From assembly GCA_031216915.1 (NCBI GenBank), contig CM062294.1:393753217-393817216 (forward strand): a stretch of 64,000 bases of DNA, read 5' to 3'. Of the stretch, positions 32,584-43,005 are shown one piece after another (the first letter of the stretch is position 1; every line of letters begins with the position of its first letter). The stretch is from Pictodentalium vernedei. Its lineage: Eukaryota; Mollusca; Scaphopoda; Dentaliida; Dentaliidae. The notes below the pieces were generated by a model, which did no database searches, was not told the origin of the DNA, and saw nothing but the letters and a program-made list of their open reading frames with translations. The position numbers and the translations under genes are program-made.

Positions 32584-32893
32584 CTTACTTATTAATTGTT
32601 TACTGGGTTTAATGACACTGTCGACAGCCAGGGTCACCTCATGTCATGTTTTACGGGTGGAGGAAGCCAGATTACTAAGAAAGAACCACCAAGCAGCAGC
32701 AAGTAATTGCCAGACTCCCCAAAATACTAACTCTACACAAGCAGGGTCAGCACTGGTTGAAGGCAAGTGCACCATCAACATGCAGTACGCCTTGGTGCAC
32801 AGCATCCCAACATGGGCAAGCAATCTTGTTTCCAAGTTTGTTGTTGTTTGTTGGTGGTTAACGTCACATATTTATGCACCATGGCTAATCGTG
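32584..32893 (-). mobile_element. Truncated SINE fragments
   Basis: 32584-32822 matches the middle of the SINE at 19723-20088 (TTTTACGGGTGGAGGAAGCC, CATGCAGTACGCCTTGGTGC) but lacks the tRNA-like head. 32838-32893 resembles only its tail end (GTCACATATTTATGCA.CATGGCTAATCGTGAC). Likely two decayed, 5'-truncated insertions. Confidence 0.65.
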
Positions 32894-33062
32894 ACACAAC
32901 ATGGAGATGAAGTCAAGTTTAGTCAATCGTTGATCAACATGTTGCCCATTTTAGAGGACTTTCACCCCAAGCATTGGTGACTGGGTCCTATTTTACTAGT
33001 AAAGCGGAACTGGTTTACCACAGTAAACAAGTGCTGCTTACTTCCCGGGGTTCCCACGGGGA

Positions 33063-33123
33063 TTGTTTCCAAGGCAATATCTCGATGCCTCTTTGACACA
33101 TCGAGATATAGCCTTAGAAACAA
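33063..33123. repeat. Short inverted repeat
   Basis: TTGTTTCCAAGGCAATATCT and following CGATG pair with CATCGAGATATAGCCTTAGA and onward, about 25 bp with two or three mismatches and a 10-nt loop. Function unknown. Confidence 0.75.
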
Positions 33124-33901
33124 GAGTTTGACTCTGATACAACATTTATCTTGCTAATACTTACATGTGTTTATTATAAAATGTATTAACGTTGATTTCT
33201 GGAGCCTCTTCTGGGTAATTATCTCCCCATGATATTTCAATGTTATATGCTTTGTAGGATCCTTCTTCCCCATACTGAAATTAAAATGAAAGCATTAATC
33301 TGATTTGGGTTTTTTCACATCATCAGGCTATCTGACCAAATATGCACAGTGTAATAATAAAATTTATTTCAGAAATTTGTAGGTTTTTCAATCTACATTA
33401 TCCAAAGCATAGCTCGTCTCTCATTGGAATTAGTGTTTAACCGATTACCAAAAATGGCCGCTGACTGATTCCTGGTTATTTGAGCTCACAATCGGCTGAT
33501 TCCGATGCCGATTCTGATTATAATATCATGCACTACTGGACACGTCGAGGCTCAAAAGAACTGCCTTAAATTGAACATATTTTACAGTGTTTACAGTCGT
33601 TCACTACTAAATAAGTCGAGGCTCCAAAGAACTATATAAAATTGGAACAAAATTTTTCATTCCCACCAGGGGTCAGCACAGTGGGCAACTAGGACAAAGA
33701 AGTCACCTTGTCATTCATAAAGTTGCCTTGGCTTACGTAGGGGGCGAAATTCAAGTCGCCCTCCCAAAATTCCTTGGGAGACACTGCAGTTTTGGGCATT
33801 TCTAATGTTTTATTTCCAAATAGAAACACCTTCGCATTCTGACAGTCATGATAAAATAAACATGTTGCGGTTGCTGTTAAAATCCGTCATATGGCTCTGA
33901 A

Positions 33902-34245
33902 AATCTAAATTTTATAGTAATTTTCCTTTCTTATTATACCTACCACAATTGTTTACTATAGGCTTGCACCACAGTGGAAGTCCCTAACTCAGAGAAAATA
34001 TACTCTCTATTTTGATTTTTCCCCAAGCAATTTGGGAAAGAAAAGTGGTGCAAAAGTCATGTAACTAATGAATTATTCTTTGGAATCTGCCAACATTGGA
34101 GTTATTTGATCAGCGGGGAAGAAGGATTATTGCCTGAATAAGAAGACGGGATGGCCTCCATGTAAACAATTGTGGTAGGTATAATAAGAAAGGAAATTTA
34201 GTATAAAATTTAGATTTCTTATCAACCTACCCTACAACTGTTTAC
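33902..34245. repeat. Left terminal repeat and internal complementary region of copy D
   Basis: 33902-34080 is the inverted complement of the right end (51470-51602), sharing CAATTGTTTACTA, GGCTTGCAC and the AAAATCAAAATAGAGAGTAT-like stretch. 34165-34245 joins the complement of the left end to the complement of the right end (TTTCTTATCAACCTACC), the family I version of the circle-junction region. Confidence 0.8.
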
Positions 34246-34363
34246 TAAAATCTGAATAGACAATAGGAGGAGGGAATCACATAACCAACCCACATAACCC
34301 GACTGCACTGGAACCGTGGACAGAAGAGGTCCCAAGGCCTATCAAACCATAGCATCACAAACA

Positions 34364-34682
34364 TTAGTAAAAAACAGTGAGAGATGAGGCGTATGGCTCT
34401 GTGTGACACACAGACAGAAAGGAGAGTAAAACGGCACAGGGCTGGAACTGACCTTGAAGCCTAATGGCTAGGGTAGACAACAGCCTGAGCAGAAGAAAAG
34501 AGGGTCCAAAGACAAAAAGGACCTCAGACTGCTCCTGCAACTGATGCAGATAAAAGGTGAAGAAAGTAGAAGCATTTCTCCAGAAGGCTGTCTGCATAAC
34601 ATCCGACAACTTGACAGAGTTAACATAAGCCCAGGAGGTAGACAACGCACACACCTCGTGGGCAGAAATACGATTGGTAACA
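34364..34682 (-). pseudogene. Copy D tyrosine recombinase, C-terminal catalytic part
   Basis: Encodes HEVCALSTSWAYVNSV followed by FFTFYLHQL. Aligned to copy C (HEVRALSTSWAYANSV, FTNFYLRNI), the second catalytic arginine of the HxxR box is Cys here, while the putative nucleophile Tyr is kept. Tyrosine recombinases need both arginines to activate the scissile phosphate, so this copy should be inactive. The upstream part of the gene lies at 44223-45217, displaced by the Tc1-like element that begins at 34685. Confidence 0.85.
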
Positions 34683-34939
34683 TACTACTCAAAGTTTGCT
34701 AAGCACCAAGTACATCCAACTACCTGTTTTACGTTTTAGTTGAAATATTGTAATGAAAAGTGTACATATTTTTTATTTAATTAAATCTTTAATGATTTAA
34801 GTACAGAAAATAAGATTTTAGTTGTGTTTCACATTATTTTTTAGCTTTTGAATACGATAACCATGGAAAATGGATATTATTGGTAAAAGAGGAAATTTTT
34901 CAATTTGCCAAAAAGTTAACGGAGCGAACTGGTATGGGT

Positions 34940-35520
34940 TCAATATCGGGTATGAGACCCATTACTGTTAATTACAGCTTGACAACGCCTTCTCATGCTC
35001 CCAATCAGGTTCCTGGTGGTCCTTTGTGGGATTTTGTTCCATTCATGGACCAGCATGGCATCAAGCTCCTGGACGCTTCTTGGCTGGACTGGATGGGCTG
35101 AAATTGCAAGCTGCAACTCATTCCAGACATGTTCGATTGGATTGAGGTCAGGGGATCTTGCTGGCCAGTCCATACGCTCAATCCCCTCCCTCTGTTGGTA
35201 CTCCCCAACAGCATGGGCAACATGAGGACTGGCATTATCGTCCATCAAAATGAATCTATCACCCACTGCACCTGCATACAATCTGACATAGACCTCCAAG
35301 ATCTCATCAATATACTGCTGTGTAGTCAATGTACCATGTTCAAGGACACAGAGCTCTGTATGTCCATCCCTGCTGATGCCGCCGCAGACCATGATTGACC
35401 CTCCACTATAGCAGTCATGCTTAGCAATGTTGGCTGCATGGAATCACTCGGATGTTCTTCTCCATACCCTAGAAGGCCTATGTGTGTGGTCTAGGTAGTA
35501 CTTTGACTCATCTGTAAAAA
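34940..35520 (-). pseudogene. Tc1-like transposase, C-terminal catalytic part
   Basis: DDE transposase of the Tc1 family. The intact frame from 35392 has MVCGGISRDG, the second catalytic Asp in LMDDNASPHVAHAV, and the third acidic residue in WPARSPDLNPIEHVWNELQ. Further upstream, 35393-35520 encodes FTDESKYYLD, containing the first catalytic Asp, followed by an in-frame TGA. Tc1 transposases excise and reinsert the element at TA sites. The reading frame is then broken at 35520 by tandem-repeat element delta; the N-terminal half lies at 36454-36918. Confidence 0.88.
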
Positions 35521-36453
35521 TAGGCCGATGAAATCGTCAGTAGTGTACCCATACGCGCAACTAGCAGAAAGCTGTATGACGGAGGGCCACCATGGATGCC
35601 GACATTATGTACACCATACATGGTATGGGTACATATAGAAATGGACTGGAGAAGTGTCTAATTTGATGGATAAAGGGTTAATATCTCCGGATCAAATTAT
35701 CAGATTTACATAAAAAACTATACAGCACAGCACATCAGTAACCTGAATAAAAATATAAAGTAACATGACAATCGGATTGATATTTTTTGAGTTATCTCAT
35801 GCCAAAGGGATTGGAGGAATTTTCAATTTGAAGGATAAAGGGTTAATATCTCAGGACCAAATTATCAGATTTACACAAAAAACTATACAGCTCGGCACAT
35901 CAGTAACCTGAACACAAATATAAAGTAACTTGACAATCCAAGCAATATTTTTCAAGTTATCGAATGCCAAAGGGATTGGAGGAATTTTCAATTTGAAGGA
36001 TAAAGGGTTAATATCTCAGGATTAAATTATCAGATTTACACCAAAAACTATACAGCTCGGCACATCAGTAACCTGAACACAAATTTAAAGTAACTTGACA
36101 ATCCAAGCAATATTTTTCAAGTTATTGAATGCCAAAGGGATTGGAGGAATTTTCAATTTGAAGGATAAAGGGTTAATATCTCAGGATCAAAATAACAGAT
36201 TTACACCAAAAAGTATACAGCTCGGCACATCAGTAAGCGGAACACAAATATAAAGGAACTTGACAATCCAAGCAATATTTTTTGAGTTATCAAATGCCAA
36301 AGAAATGGATACGGACGCCAGACAGACAGACAGACGGATGGACAGACAGATGGATGGACGGACAGACAGACGGATGGACAAAGGATTGACAAACGACGGA
36401 TGGCCACCCCGGATGCCGGCATTATGTGTACCATACATAGTATGGGTACACAT
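35521..36453 (+). mobile_element. Tandem-repeat element delta inside the Tc1 transposase gene
   Basis: A 933-bp insertion between two AAAAA runs (35516-35520 and 36454-36458); the uninterrupted gene needs only one run, so it either duplicated AAAAA or inserted in the A run with no duplication. The 5' side carries GTGTACCCATAC and the palindromic GTACACCATACATGGTATGG. The core is four units with an exact 165-bp spacing (TAAAGGGTTA at 35671, 35836, 36001, 36166). A GACAGACAGACGGATGGAC stretch precedes the 3' hairpin GTACCATACATAGTATGGG, followed by TACACAT. The 5' GTGTACCCATAC is the exact complement of GTATGGGTACAC at the 3' end. Confidence 0.8.
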
Positions 36454-36918
36454 AAAAAGGACAGGTCGCCAATCTTCTCTGGTCCATCCAACGGAGTCCA
36501 TGGCCTATTCACATCGTGCCTGGCAGTGGTTCTGGGACAGCGGAATGCGAATACATGGTCTTCTCGATCGGAGACCACCTTCATGCAACCTTGCCCGGAT
36601 AGTCTGCATCAAAACATTTACCCCGGATGCATTATGAAGGTCACTGGGAAGCTGGGTTGCTGTGGCAAAGCGGTTCCTATGGGCCAGAATGATCAAAAAC
36701 AGGTCTATAGCTGCAGATGTTGCTCTGTCTCTGCCACAACCATGCCATCTTACTGGGTTGCCATACTGCTGAAATCTTGCCCAGGTTCTGGTGATCACCA
36801 TATGGTGCACACCAAGGGCTTCACCAACCTGACGATGGGTAGCCCCTTGCTCCACCATCCCTACAGCTCGCCACATTTCTGCTTCAGACAAATGTCTTCT
36901 TACATTTGCCATATTCAA
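36454..36918 (-). pseudogene. Tc1-like transposase, N-terminal DNA-binding part
   Basis: Starts MNMANVRRHLSEAEMWRAVG and continues with EQGATHRQVGEALGVHHMVI, a helix-turn-helix as in Tc1 transposases. NASGVNVLMQTIRARLHEGG and the junction sequence WTREDWRPVLF follow, leading into the catalytic half at 35520. A small frameshift occurs near 36505. The start lies about 90 bp from the insertion site of DIRS copy C and about 270 bp of element sequence from the right terminal repeat. Confidence 0.85.
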
Positions 36919-37009
36919 TCATTAAATCACAAGGGTTTGTGTTGAAATGAAGAAAGAATACCATGCACATGCCATGTACATGTAGACAGTACACGAAAAC
37001 ATCATGAAA

Positions 37010-37245
37010 GTTAAAAAATTTATAGTAATTTATATATTTTTTATACTTACCAATGACCCAGACTTAGCTGGTGCTAACTCCAACAAAACCAGGGCCAAAC
37101 ACAAATTTTGCCCCCCAATCCCCAAAATTTGCATCCAAAACAAAAAGAAATCATGTCCTAAAGGACCTCCATAGTACACCTCTACTGCGCATGCGCAGTG
37201 ACGCAGTCGTCCCGAAATTGGCGCGAATTATCATTCTTACTGGCA
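37010..37245. repeat. Left inverted terminal repeat of copy C
   Basis: Complement of 43820-44038, including ACTGCGCATGCGCAGT at 37184-37199. Confidence 0.92.
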
Positions 37246-37324
37246 GTGCCTGGTCAGCGCTATGTACTCAAGGGGGAGGCAAGAGTTCCCAACTCAGGGA
37301 GGGCCATCCCCGTCTGGGTCATTG

Positions 37325-37396
37325 GTAAGTATAAAAAATATATAAATTACTATAAATTTTTTAACATTTTTATACTGTACCAATGACCCAGACTTA
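37325..37396. repeat. Internal complementary region of copy C
   Basis: AAATTTTTTAACATTTTTAT spans the point where the complement of the left end (AAATTTTTTAAC) meets the complement of the right end (ATTTTTATACTG). This is the signature of circle-based DIRS replication. Confidence 0.88.
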
Positions 37397-37888
37397 GCTG
37401 AATAGTAAACAGGCTGGAGGGCCTAGGACATAGAGGAAAATCCAATAAGCTCAATTATAAATAAAGAGGTAACCCCTTAAGGAGAAAAGGAGTATTAGGC
37501 TTTACATGTATCTTTCTTATTTAATATTAAATTAGAAAGATACACTACCCTTAATAATTGAGCACAATAACATTCATGTTCTCTATTAACATCCAGTATA
37601 ATCCTTATACTAATTATTTTTAAAGCAAGCCAATAAATAAAGTAGTCCAGAGAATTGAGACTCTTTATAATCATTTAAAAGTGTCCGAGTATTGTATATT
37701 AAAGCCCGTTTGACACTTGACATATACAAACGCTTCACACCGAGCTACACTTTAAAAATAAGACATGAATGAAATTAAACATTAATATTACACTTTAAAA
37801 CCATCCCGGAAGCGACTCAGAAATACTATCTTGGAGGAGGCATTCCCTTGCTTTTCACTATAAAGCAGGTGACCTAAGGGAACACCCG

Positions 37889-37910
37889 CCCCCCCCCCCC
37901 CCCCCCCCCC
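37889..37910. repeat. C homopolymer in the 3' region of copy C
   Basis: A run of about 22 C. Copies B (7832-7847) and E (58495-58504) have a shorter C run at the same place between GGGAACACC and TTCCCTTGCCCT-like sequence, so the tract is an inherited feature of family II. Confidence 0.9.
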
Positions 37911-38007
37911 TTCCCCTTGCCCTGGGTCAAATAGCCCAGAGCGAAGAGGGCAGCCGGACGGAGTCACTGCCGGAACAGAAAGCCTGCATAACTATAGTTG
38001 CAACTGT

Positions 38008-39120
38008 TTAGTGGACGACATTCTGAGCAACAGATAACGGACCTAAACAATGCAGGTCTCCAGAAATGGACTCAATATTTCTGAGATAAAAATTAGTAAA
38101 TGTGGATGGCTGAGACCAATAAGCAGCCTTCATTAAATCTGTAATAGCAACACTATTAGCATAAGCCCAGGAAGTAGAAAGAGCTCTTACTTCATGAGCA
38201 GAAATCTTAAGCACAGACTGCTGAGAAGAAGATAAATCTTCATAAGCAGTACGGATAGTTAACTGAATCCATCTAGCAATAGAATGGACTGAAATGTCCT
38301 TTCTATTAGGCATCAAGACAGAAAGAAACGTTTCCGTCCCTTTCTGATGAACTGAGATCTCTGTTTATAGATACGTAGTGCTCTAACAGGACAGAGTAAA
38401 GGCCTACGCCCGTCTGAAGACGGAAGAGCCTTAATAACAATAGGTTCCGGATATTTATTAGGAGCCTGATTCTTAGCTAAAAAACCCACATTAGTAGTGA
38501 AGGTGATAGTGTTCCCAACACTACGATAATGAGAATCATCCACCGATAGTGCATGAAGCTCACTGACTCTTCTGGCAGAAGAGAAAGCTAAGAGAAAAGC
38601 TGTCTTATAAGATAAGAATTTGAAATCTACTGTCCCAAGAGGTTCAAATGGCTTTTCCTTCAATTTAAGGAGAACCCAAGCTAAATTCCACTTAGGAATT
38701 AATCTAAGAGTTCTAGGTCTATTTATCGAAAAGTTTCAAACCAATTTCGATAAAGAGACATTAGATCCAATTTGTAAACTATCATGATGTGCATAGGTAT
38801 CAGATAACATAGATCTATAACCCTTTATAGTAACAGGCTGCAGTTTGATTTCGTCAAACAAGTATACTAGAAAGTTTGCAATGTCTGGTATAGAGGGATC
38901 AAATATATCTACAGAATGATCCCTACACCAACGACGGAAAACCTTCCACTTAGCTGCATAGTTTAGCGAAGAGGAGGTCCTCCTACAGTTAGAAATCGCA
39001 TCCACTGCTCGTCCTGTAAAGTGCTTGCCATGCAAGAAGGACCGCACAACGGAAAAACGTGAAGGTTGAGACCTTGCGGGTTGTGATGGAGTTGGCGCGA
39101 TTTCCCCTGCGAAAGAAGAT
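38008..39120 (-). pseudogene. Copy C tyrosine recombinase, one stop and one frameshift
   Basis: Integrase of the DIRS element. The N-terminal core-binding part (AAKWKVFRRWCRDHSVDIFD, VTIKGYRSMLSDTY) is in the long frame ending at 38736; a TGA at 38736-38738 interrupts it. The catalytic part continues in the same frame with SSARRVSELHALSVDD (first Arg). A one-base deletion near 38315 shifts the frame, after which HEVRALSTSWAY (HxxR box) and FTNFYLRNI (nucleophile Tyr) follow. All catalytic residues are present, unlike copy D. The N-terminal part overlaps the end of the RNase H frame, a usual DIRS arrangement. Confidence 0.88.
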
Positions 39121-40850
39121 CCTCTCGTGGAGGAAGCTTCCGCGGTAGGTCCCACAACAGACACCTGAGTAGATTTATCCACGGTCTCTGTGGCGACAGA
39201 GATGCTACCAACCGAATCTTGCATTGAGATTGTTTTATCTTTAGCAATACTTGTTGAATTAACGGCGCTGGAGGATACGCATATCCTATCATTCCGTCCC
39301 AAGGGATCGACAGAGCGTCTACTGCAAATGCTCTTGGATCCGGACACGGGGACACATACGTCTGCAACTGATTGTTGAGATGTGTCGCAAATAAGTCTAT
39401 CATTGGCCGTTCCCATTGGTAGCAAATCTGATTGAATACTTGTTTGTTGAGAGTCCACTCCGACGGCAACAAGCGATCCTTTCGTGAAAGGGAGTCTGCT
39501 AGCACATTCAGACGACCCGGTATGTGACGGACCGAAAGAAGAATGTGATGTTCCAACGCAAACAGAAGGATTCTTTCCGTTAGATTGAACAACGGAACTG
39601 AATGAGTGCCTCCCTGATTCCGTATATACGCCACTACTGTCGTATTGTCGGATAGGATTTGGACATGAGCATCGTGAATAATGTCCATCCAGTGACGTAA
39701 CGCAAGCCAAATTGACATCATTTCCTTGATGTTTATGTGCTTGCACAGGAATTGCGGATCCCAAAGACCCTGGCATCTCGAATCCGTTGGGATTAATGAT
39801 GCACCCCAACCTGTTTGACTGGCATCCGTCATAATGGTAAAACTCGGATCCGGCAACTGCAGCGGAACTCCTTGAGTTAACCAGTGAATGTTTGCCCAAG
39901 TCTGAATCTCTTGTTTCACTTGATCTGACAAGAGAACGTCTACATCGAGCGAATGAATTTTCACACTCCAATTCTGAGTCAGGAAAATTTGAAGAGGACG
40001 TGTGCGTAGCCGCCCCATCGGAATGAGATCCGCGGCGGCTCCGCACAGACCTATCAGTCTCATAAATTCTCTCGCCGTGACTTTGTCTGCATGCAGACAA
40101 TAGCGAGCGTAACAACTGACTAATTTCGCTCTGGTTAACGGCAGACGAACGAGATTGTTGTGCGTCTCGAAGCTCATTCCCAGATGAGTGAATGACTTGG
40201 ACGGCACCAGATCCGACTTCTCCTCGTTTACTATGAAACCGAGACGTCGGAGCAATAGAAGAAGATTCTGAACATCGTTCTGAAGCGTTAACTCGTTGCC
40301 GTACCTCTGAAGAATGTCGTCCAGGTAGGCCGACGTTACCGCAGACGAATGAGCTCGGAAGTAGATCATTACCGAGTTCATTACCCGAGTGAAAGCCCAG
40401 GGTGCTAGATTCAATCCGAAGTACATGGCCCGGAACTGATACACCACTCCTAGGACTGCGAAGCGTAGATACTTTCGGAATGTCGGATGTCGGAGCGACG
40501 ATCAGCTTGTTTATCCAGCTCAAATCTATGACTGGACGGAACGAGCCGTCTGGTTTCAGAACCAGAAACAGATGGCTGTAGAATCCCAGCGATTCCTGGT
40601 TTTCTACGACCTCTACCGCGTTCTTCATTAAAAAAGACTGCACCTCTGATAACAGAGCGTCTCTTTTCTGTGGATTTGACGGAAGATGAGTCCACTTTGG
40701 ACTTCGAGTTAATGGAGGCTTTCGTTTGAAGGATATCTTTAGACCTTCCGAAGTCACTCCTCTCACCCACGGGTCGTCCGTAATCGACGCCCACTCTTGT
40801 GAAAAACTCGACAACCTTCCGCCAACCGGAACGCGATAGAGGTTTAAGCC
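38963..40850 (-). pseudogene. Copy C reverse transcriptase-RNase H with motif A deleted
   Basis: The N-terminal RT part reads LGFYSHLFLVLKPDGSFRPV then INKLIVAP (to about 40480). In copies A and D this is followed by about 36 residues including the motif A aspartate (DLRDAY). In C those are missing and sequence resumes with HPTFRKYLRFAVLGVVYQF in another frame. After the deletion the 494-codon frame is clean: FGLNLAPWAF, catalytic YLDD at 40316-40327, GFIVNEEKSDLVPS, and the RNase H landmarks TDASQTGWG, INIKEMMSIWLAL, LSDNTTVVAYI and NVLADSLSRK. Without motif A the polymerase cannot work; RNase H looks intact. Confidence 0.88.
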
Positions 40851-40851
40851 A

Positions 40852-43005
40852 TCACCTCCTGGACCTGCGAGGCCTGCAGTAGGAGAAACCACGTCTTCCA
40901 CGACCCGCACCTCGCCTCGTCGACCTCGGGGCGTCCGACCGATTGTCCCGGCCTGAAGGACGTCCCGAACGAGACTCGCTATCCTGACGGTCTCTCGAAT
41001 AAGACCAAGAGGACGCACCGGAACCTCTATAGGAACCTCTCTTGGGCGCATTATACCCAGAAGTGCCCGCCTTATTCGTGTCTGCTGTATCCGACCTTTT
41101 AGGAGCGGATCTGAACAACAGAGAATCATTAGCTTTCTTTTTAATATTATCATAAATAGCGGAAAGCTTGCCGTCAAAGAGAAGTTCTCCTGAGACCGAA
41201 GCGACTCTAAGAGAGTTCTTCACCTTAGAATCCACTAGTGTGGATGTAGCCAGGGCTGCGTCACGTCTAACCAACTCCAGATTAGCCACTGAAAGGGCGG
41301 AGTTACACGTGGAATAAGCTACTGCCCTTGAAAGAAGTCTTAAAGAGGATTGTATATCCTGAAACTCTTCCCCTTGAAGGCGCAGTGATAACGCCTTAGT
41401 AAGGTGATCTGCGTAAGATAAGGCATCTAAATTGGCTCTGTTAGACGCAATAGCTGTTTCCAACACCACGGTTGGAATAGAAGCTGACGACGGTAATGAT
41501 AGCTCTAAGTCTTCCGCCTCGTCGTCCATACGCAGAGGAACTCTCGGTATACCCTGTCCTGCCGTGTCGAATTTATTCCTTGCATTAATGAAAGGCAGGT
41601 TGAGAGTATTTGCGGACAAGAAACCTGCTTTCCCCGTCCTGGAAGCAAGTTTAAATATAGCGTCGTTCAATAATTCAAATGTTCTTGCAACATTATTGGA
41701 CTGCGACGGAAACTCGGGAGCGATGTCCCTGAACCGCTCAAAAAATTCAGAGTCCAATGACGCTATAATTCTCTTGTCCGGAAGCGCAGCAGTCTGGCCC
41801 GACGGAACAACTTGAGGGAGAAAGTGCCGGATGAAGTCCACGGCAGCTTTATGTTGTTCCGAAAGGGATAGCTCCAATTCATCCGTATCCCTTTCACCAT
41901 CCGGTCGGACCTCCCGATGTTCCCGGTCGTCCACCCCCGATGCTTCGGCGGAGCGTACCGACCCAGCGCCATCGGATAATTCTCGATCCGACACCATTTC
42001 TGTCGGCTGCTGGGATGCTGCGATAAGCTGTGCTATCTGCACTAGAATGTCCGACGTCGAGACCTGCGGAGGCGCGGTCTTTCGCTGCTTCGCCGAGGGC
42101 AGCTCCGCATCAGATGGCTCCCGCATACTTTTCCTATGCGAACGTCCGGAGTCCATCGGTCTCGAATCCCTGGCTGCCGGATGGTGTGACCTGGTCGCCG
42201 AAGAATCCTTCACCGGCGAAGCTGGCAAAATATCGGAGGTCACGCAGCCAAGGTGCGGTCGTGTGCGCCGACGAGAAGAGGAAGCCTTAACAGTCTCTGC
42301 GGACTGCTTATACAACGGAGCGTCCCGAGCGACGGACGTATGCTCCGCTAAAGACACATTTTGTACCACAACATCTGGTCCCAGATGTTGTTGTACGAGA
42401 GAGGGGCCTCTCTCGCTCGCGGCCCGGCTGGACCTGGACGAGCTAGGAACCGGACTAAAAGGCTTCCTCCGTTCTCGTTTACTATCCGCCGTCACTGGGT
42501 GTGCATCTATTATGTTTATAGTGCTCGCATCACCCAAAATTTCCTCTTGGACCGCATCGGACGAACCCGGCTGCCGAACCATTCGGTGAATGGACGCTAC
42601 ACCGGGCGAGCTAGCGGACGACATTTGTCTAATCTCCATGAGCACTTTTGCCGCTAGCTCTGAATTTATTTGTGACGACGGACGCACACTTGAAGAAGAT
42701 AACATGGAAACATCACCTTGTTCTGGTTCCTCTGAAATAGAAACTGAGAGAGTAGAGTGACCTTGTGGAGAAAGAGCCGGCATCGCTCTTTCTCCAGAAA
42801 CAACATATCGTGACACACGTTTCCAATGTTTCTCATCCCAATGTTCACATATAGGACAGGGATTAATGCGAGAACACTGACTACAATTAATACAATGATC
42901 ATGAAAGTCAGAGGAAGATTTCTTCCTATTACAATTTGAACAATGTCCCTTCATTGTGAAAGAACAACAATAAGTCCTAGTTACTCGCAAAAACCCCTGA
43001 CACAA
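40852..43005 (-). CDS. DIRS family II Gag-like protein (up to 717 aa), intact
   Basis: First frame of copy C, probably the structural, nucleic-acid-binding protein. The more likely start is Met18 (42954), giving MKGHCSNCNRKK. The N-terminus has paired cysteines (C22, C25, C38, C41, C44, C50, C53) that could bind zinc. The middle is Ser/Arg-rich and low-complexity. Residues around 540-600 include YADHLTKALSLRL and NLELVRRDA, shared with the Gag of family I copies. The C-terminus is strongly basic (RRGAGRGRRGFSYCRPRRSR). It overlaps the next frame by about 325 bp. The plus-strand frame at 41831-42589 is a shadow of it. Role inferred from position and composition. Confidence 0.75.
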   Translation of the reverse strand: MCQGFLRVTRTYCCSFTMKGHCSNCNRKKSSSDFHDHCINCSQCSRINPCPICEHWDEKHWKRVSRYVVSGERAMPALSPQGHSTLSVSISEEPEQGDVSMLSSSSVRPSSQINSELAAKVLMEIRQMSSASSPGVASIHRMVRQPGSSDAVQEEILGDASTINIIDAHPVTADSKRERRKPFSPVPSSSRSSRAASERGPSLVQQHLGPDVVVQNVSLAEHTSVARDAPLYKQSAETVKASSSRRRTRPHLGCVTSDILPASPVKDSSATRSHHPAARDSRPMDSGRSHRKSMREPSDAELPSAKQRKTAPPQVSTSDILVQIAQLIAASQQPTEMVSDRELSDGAGSVRSAEASGVDDREHREVRPDGERDTDELELSLSEQHKAAVDFIRHFLPQVVPSGQTAALPDKRIIASLDSEFFERFRDIAPEFPSQSNNVARTFELLNDAIFKLASRTGKAGFLSANTLNLPFINARNKFDTAGQGIPRVPLRMDDEAEDLELSLPSSASIPTVVLETAIASNRANLDALSYADHLTKALSLRLQGEEFQDIQSSLRLLSRAVAYSTCNSALSVANLELVRRDAALATSTLVDSKVKNSLRVASVSGELLFDGKLSAIYDNIKKKANDSLLFRSAPKRSDTADTNKAGTSGYNAPKRGSYRGSGASSWSYSRDRQDSESRSGRPSGRDNRSDAPRSTRRGAGRGRRGFSYCRPRRSRR
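42362..42420. repeat. Two adjacent hairpins in the gag coding sequence of family II
   Basis: CAACATCTGG TC CCAGATGTTG is followed within ten bases by GAGAGAGG GG CCTCTCTC. The same pair, with base changes mostly in the loops, occurs at about 11070-11120 and 12182-12232 (copy B) and 61624-61680 (copy E). In the protein it encodes ERGPSLVQQHLGPDVVVQN. Confidence 0.85.

Larger units (their letters stand above)
32078..33901. other. Intergenic stretch with SINE fragments and a small hairpin
   Basis: Apart from the SINE fragments (32584-32893) and the hairpin at 33063-33123, no gene or repeat is supportable. A frame at 32486-32980 overlaps the SINE and is not a gene. Confidence 0.55.

Noticed and set aside
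34385-34700. Plus-strand or alternative-frame protein near 34468-34692
   Set aside because: Shadow of the recombinase C-terminus of copy D running into the Tc1 terminal repeat.
36187-36584. Ser/Cys/Val-rich and Asp/Arg-rich frames at 36187-36637
   Set aside because: Produced by the GACAGACGGATGG repeats at the 3' side of element delta and the broken transposase frame.
41831-42589. Plus-strand 252-codon frame antisense to gag of copy C
   Set aside because: Serine-rich shadow of an intact coding sequence on the other strand; no domain or start context, and not kept in B or E.
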